The position numbers were made by a program, and so were the translations under genes. The notes under the pieces were generated by a model. It ran no database searches. It saw only the letters and a list, made by a program, of their open reading frames with translations, and was not told the DNA's origin. A stretch of 64,000 bases of DNA from Blastococcus carthaginiensis. GTDB lineage: Bacteria > Actinomycetota > Actinomycetes > Mycobacteriales > Geodermatophilaceae. Position 1 is the first letter of the stretch. Each line of letters begins with the position of its first letter. The DNA is taken from contig NZ_JASNFN010000002.1 in the NCBI RefSeq assembly GCF_030731085.1, positions 248,001 through 312,000 of the forward strand. The letters are read 5' to 3'. Below, in pieces: positions 61,483-64,000 of the stretch.

Positions 61483-62795
61483 CGAGCGCCCGACGTCGCC
61501 GCAGCCGCGCCTGCCGACCGGGCCGCCTCGACCCAGTACCGGCTGACGCGGAGGTTGACCTGAGCCATGAGACCGGTCTCGAGAGCGGCCCGACGCTCCA
61601 GGATCTGCTCGTAGCAGTCCTGCGCGCGGGGGTCGTCCCGGTCGGCGAGGAAGGCCCACTCGGCGACGTGGCAGGCCAGCCGCAGGTCCTCGTCGGCGAG
61701 GCTCCAGGCACGGTCGACCAGCGCGCCGACGCCACCGGCCAGGTGGGCGATCTCCTGGGCCTGCTGCGGGCGGGGCGCCGGGAGGAGCGAGGACGGGTAG
61801 CCGTCCCACCAGCCTGCGTACCGGCGGATCACGTTGCGGCAGATGAACTCGGGCTGGTCGTAGACCGCCGGCAGCCGCGGGTGCGCGGCGAGCTCCTCGG
61901 GGATGGTGAGGGTCTCCACGATCTCGTCGGCCAGCAGTCCGGCGTTCATGCCGCGCAGCGCGTGGTCGACGATGTGCCGCAGGTAGCGGGCCATCGCCTG
62001 CAGCTCGTCGACGATGGCATCGGCACCGGTGACCAGCTCGCCGTGGCCCGGGATGATCACCTCGGGGCGCAGTGCCGCCATCTCCTCGGCGGCGTCGGCC
62101 CACTCCTCGGCGTAACGCTGCACCTTCTTGGGGTTGCCGGCGTTGGGCAGGTAGCCGGTGACGAGGTCGCCGGCGGCCAACACGCCGCGCTCGGGCGCCC
62201 ACAGCCACGTCGCGTCGTCGGTCTCGCCCTTGCCGTGCCGGAGGACGAACCGCTCGCCGCCGAGGGTGAGCTCCAGCGTGTCGGAGAAGACCTCGGTCGG
62301 CCAGACGAAGTCCTCGCGCTCGCTGGCCCAGCGCTTGCCGTCGGGCCCGGGCAGCTGGCCGTTGATGCGGGCGTTGAGCCCTGCGGTCTTGATGTAGCGC
62401 TCGAAGTGCGCGACCACGTTCTCGTGCGCGACGACGCGCGGCGTCTCGCCGGCCTCCAGGAAGGCCCAGAGCCCGAAGGCGTGGTCGCTGTGCCCGTGGG
62501 TGTAGACGACGGTGTGCAGCGGCTTGTCGCTGACCGACCGCACCGCCTGCAGCAGTGCCGGCCCGTCCCCGGCGCACCCGGCGTCGACCAACAACAGACC
62601 CTCGTCGGTCTCGAACAGCGCGACGTTGACCATGCCCGGCTGGATGTACCAGGTGCGGGGGGTGGCCTCCAGCACGATCGGCTCGTGGCCCGAGCCGTGG
62701 GCGCGCGAGAAGATCCGCCGCCCCTGCTCGGGATTGAAGAGGCCGAACGCGGCGCGCGCAGACGCCCTCTGGTTCTCCGGAAACGTGACGGCCAC
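61479..62795 (-). CDS. Alkylsulfatase, metallo-beta-lactamase fold (SdsA1/linear alkylsulfatase type)
   Basis: 438 residues from the GTG at 62795, chosen because AGGGAG stands 6 bases upstream; a GTG at 62819 lies inside an operator. Metallo-beta-lactamase domain with YTHGHSDHAFG (His100, His102, Asp104, His105), VIIPGHGELV, and FICRNVIRRYAGWWDGYPS, the mark of the alkylsulfatase dimerisation domain. Zinc enzyme that removes sulfate from alkyl sulfates. First gene of the sulfatase operon. Expression is probably controlled by the TetR protein encoded 178 bp upstream. Confidence 0.9.
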   Translation of the reverse strand: MAVTFPENQRASARAAFGLFNPEQGRRIFSRAHGSGHEPIVLEATPRTWYIQPGMVNVALFETDEGLLLVDAGCAGDGPALLQAVRSVSDKPLHTVVYTHGHSDHAFGLWAFLEAGETPRVVAHENVVAHFERYIKTAGLNARINGQLPGPDGKRWASEREDFVWPTEVFSDTLELTLGGERFVLRHGKGETDDATWLWAPERGVLAAGDLVTGYLPNAGNPKKVQRYAEEWADAAEEMAALRPEVIIPGHGELVTGADAIVDELQAMARYLRHIVDHALRGMNAGLLADEIVETLTIPEELAAHPRLPAVYDQPEFICRNVIRRYAGWWDGYPSSLLPAPRPQQAQEIAHLAGGVGALVDRAWSLADEDLRLACHVAEWAFLADRDDPRAQDCYEQILERRAALETGLMAQVNLRVSRYWVEAARSAGAAAATSGAR

Positions 62796-62813
62796 GAGAT
62801 TCTCCCTTGTTTG

Positions 62814-62827
62814 AGACACGCGTCTTA
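62814..62827. promoter_or_regulatory. TetR-type operator, site 1
   Basis: AGACACGCGTCTTA, an imperfect palindrome (AGAC-N4-GTCT) downstream of the -10 box and just before the alkylsulfatase start. It matches site 2 in 12 of 14 positions. Both sites lie between the divergent alkylsulfatase and TetR genes. Confidence 0.65.
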
Positions 62828-62833
62828 CTGCGC

Positions 62834-62862
62834 ACGTTAAGACACGTGGCTTAGCCGGTCAA
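62834..62862 (-). promoter_or_regulatory. Promoter of the sulfatase operon
   Basis: On the - strand, TTGACC (62862-62857) as -35, a 17-bp spacer, then TAACGT (62839-62834) as -10. The spacer holds operator site 2 and site 1 lies just downstream, so a bound repressor would block RNA polymerase. Good match to a vegetative sigma promoter. Confidence 0.65.
62839..62853. promoter_or_regulatory. TetR-type operator, site 2
   Basis: AAGACACGTGGCTTA, an imperfect palindrome around CACGTG. It overlaps the -10 box end and fills the promoter spacer. Its start is 26 bp from the equivalent base of site 1. Confidence 0.65.
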
Positions 62863-62973
62863 GCAAAGGCGGTCGCGCCTCGGGCCGAACACGCCGGGAA
62901 ACGTCCTCCGACTGCGCGCGCTGGATCCGGCATGCCCAAGGAGGTCGCGGGTCGCTCGGGTTAGCCTGGCGCC

Positions 62974-63654
62974 GTGGCCGCTGACCCGCTGACCCGTGCG
63001 CCCGTCGAGGGCGCGGGCGCCACCACCCGTGCCCGGATGGTCGACGTCGCGGAGCGGCTGTTCGCCGAGTACGGGATCGAAGCTGTCTCGCTCCGCATGG
63101 TCGGGGCGGCCGCCGGTCAGCGCAACAACTCCGTCGCCCAGTACCACTTCGGGTCCAAGGAGGGGCTGATCGAGGCCGTCATCGCCGCTCGCTCACCGCT
63201 GATCGACGCACGGCGGCTGGAGTTGGTCACCGAGCTCCAGGCCACCGGGGAGCGGCTCACCCCGGCGTCCCTGCTCCACCTCTTGGTCCGCCCGCTCGCG
63301 GAGACCATCGGCGCCGGCGGAGAGCGGACGTATTACCTGCGCTTTCTGGCCAGCCTGATGGACCACCCGACGTTCGTGCGCAACGCGGAGTCCTCCGGCA
63401 CCGACCAGCCTGCACTGCGCTGGATGCGCGGGCGACTGCGGGCGCTGTGCCCCTCGCAGTCGGCGGCAACCTTTCGCCGGCGCAGCCAGTGGGCCGCCCT
63501 CATCGCCTTCCGCATCCTGGCGGAGCAGGAGCGGCAGCTCGCCTCCGGGGACGACCGAGCCGCGCCGACCGAGCAGGTGGTCGGCGAGCTCGTGGCCACC
63601 CTTGTGGCGCTCATGACCGCGCCGGTCGGGGACGGGGCGCTCCCACCACGCTGA
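62974..63654 (+). CDS. TetR-family transcriptional regulator
   Basis: 226 residues, GTG at 62974. N-terminal TetR HTH (MVDVAERLFAEYGIEAVSLRMVGAAAGQRNNSVAQYHFGSKEGLI, in parts: LFAEYGIEAVSLRMV and VAQYHFGSKEGLIEAV), then an all-helical ligand domain. Located divergently from the sulfatase operon, whose promoter carries two matching operator sites, so it probably represses that operon and is released by an alkyl or aryl sulfate ester or its product. The + strand promoter is not clear. Confidence 0.9.
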   Translation: MAADPLTRAPVEGAGATTRARMVDVAERLFAEYGIEAVSLRMVGAAAGQRNNSVAQYHFGSKEGLIEAVIAARSPLIDARRLELVTELQATGERLTPASLLHLLVRPLAETIGAGGERTYYLRFLASLMDHPTFVRNAESSGTDQPALRWMRGRLRALCPSQSAATFRRRSQWAALIAFRILAEQERQLASGDDRAAPTEQVVGELVATLVALMTAPVGDGALPPR

Positions 63655-63781
63655 CGTGGCGGGTGGCTCGCGCGTGCGCGAACCGGACAGGCCGGTCGGC
63701 GCAACCGGACGCAGCGGGCCGGCCGCGGGCAGACACCTGCGACGGCCCGCGCCGTCGAGCGCCGATCCGGTCACACCGGCG

Positions 63782-64000
63782 TCAGCACTCCCCGATCCAG
63801 GTGTTGTCGAAGCTCAGCATGCCCTCGTTGATCGGGGTCACCCCGTGGTCGTCCTCCTGCCGCGACACGAAGGGCACCGAGGGGGCGAAGGACAGGAGGG
63901 GCGCCGTCTCCTGGAAGTGCTCCTTGTCCGGCTGACCACCTCGGGGCGGCCCTCTCCGGCCGTGACCTGCAGCTCGATGATCAGCTCCGGGTCCGCGTAG
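63782..64000 (-). pseudogene. 3' end of an unknown gene at the window edge, apparent frameshift
   Basis: On the - strand from the right edge, one frame reads ADPELIIELQVTAGEGRPEVV with good codon use, then degrades. From about 63950 the neighbouring frame takes over and reads QPDKEHFQETAPLLSFAPS and ends INEGMLSFDNTWIGEC, stop at 63782. One missing base near 63935-63950 explains the change. I do not recognise the family. 127 bp separate it from the TetR gene; I see nothing else there. Confidence 0.5.

Noticed and set aside
62796..62819. Upstream GTG at 62819 as the alkylsulfatase start
   Set aside because: It lies within operator site 1 and lacks a ribosome site, while the GTG at 62795 has AGGGAG 6 bases upstream.

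Overview
The window is very GC-rich and densely coded. Most starts are GTG, most neighbouring genes overlap by 4 bp (GTGA/ATGA), and there are no insertion sequences, tRNAs, rRNAs or CRISPR arrays that I can see. Gene content (nuo, a bc1-aa3 type respiratory chain with ctaE/qcrCAB, IclR and MarR regulators, FolP2-like protein, holin-X protein) points to a high-GC actinobacterium. An in-frame UAG at the selenocysteine position of a formate dehydrogenase narrows this to the Geodermatophilaceae (Geodermatophilus/Blastococcus type), because UAG-coded selenocysteine has been reported from that group.

Bases 1-23150 are a respiration island. On the + strand are the last six genes of a complex I operon (nuoH partial, J, K, L, M, N; nuoI is absent from its usual place between H and J). 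Next, on the - strand, is a complete System I cytochrome c maturation operon read from 13414 down to 5940 (tlpA-like, ccmA, B, C, D, E, F, G-like, H/I-like, cupredoxin). Back to back with it, on the + strand, is a caa3 oxidase/bc1 operon (ctaC with fused cytochrome c, ctaD, ctaE, membrane protein, ctaG, cytochrome c, qcrC, qcrA, qcrB, two small membrane proteins). The ccm products would mature the c-type cytochromes of the facing operon. A MarR regulator closes the region.

Bases 23370-30060 hold a small unknown gene and a four-gene formate dehydrogenase operon on the - strand: hemerythrin protein, catalytic subunit (selenoprotein, Sec189 coded by UAG with a textbook SECIS hairpin 18 nt downstream), iron-sulfur subunit and NrfD-type anchor. 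This is the most notable item in the window.

Bases 30300-45780 are mixed: an FAD oxidoreductase, holin-like and membrane proteins, four glycosyltransferases, two adjacent broken sugar-metabolism genes (zinc dehydrogenase and Gfo/Idh/MocA family), a FolP2-like protein, a DNA methyltransferase, a royal-jelly family protein, a hemerythrin-esterase fusion, ribonuclease Z and a 51-residue acidic protein.

Bases 45880-53520 look like a catabolic cluster around a divergent promoter region at about 49850-50081: intradiol dioxygenase, zinc dehydrogenase, citryl-CoA lyase-like protein and CoA-transferase one way; amidohydrolase, IclR regulator and pyridoxal kinase the other. Bases 53580-57420 carry a SnoaL-like protein, an MFS exporter, a TauE/SafE permease and an amidase.

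Bases 57590-63660 form a sulfate-ester module: two DUF202 proteins and a formylglycine-generating enzyme converge on an arylsulfatase that contains the target C-x-P-x-R motif. That sulfatase is the second gene of an operon with an alkylsulfatase, driven by a promoter that carries two copies of an operator and faces a TetR gene. A gene fragment with an apparent frameshift runs off the right edge. Several single-base frameshifts occur in the window, so either some genes are decaying or the assembly has indels.
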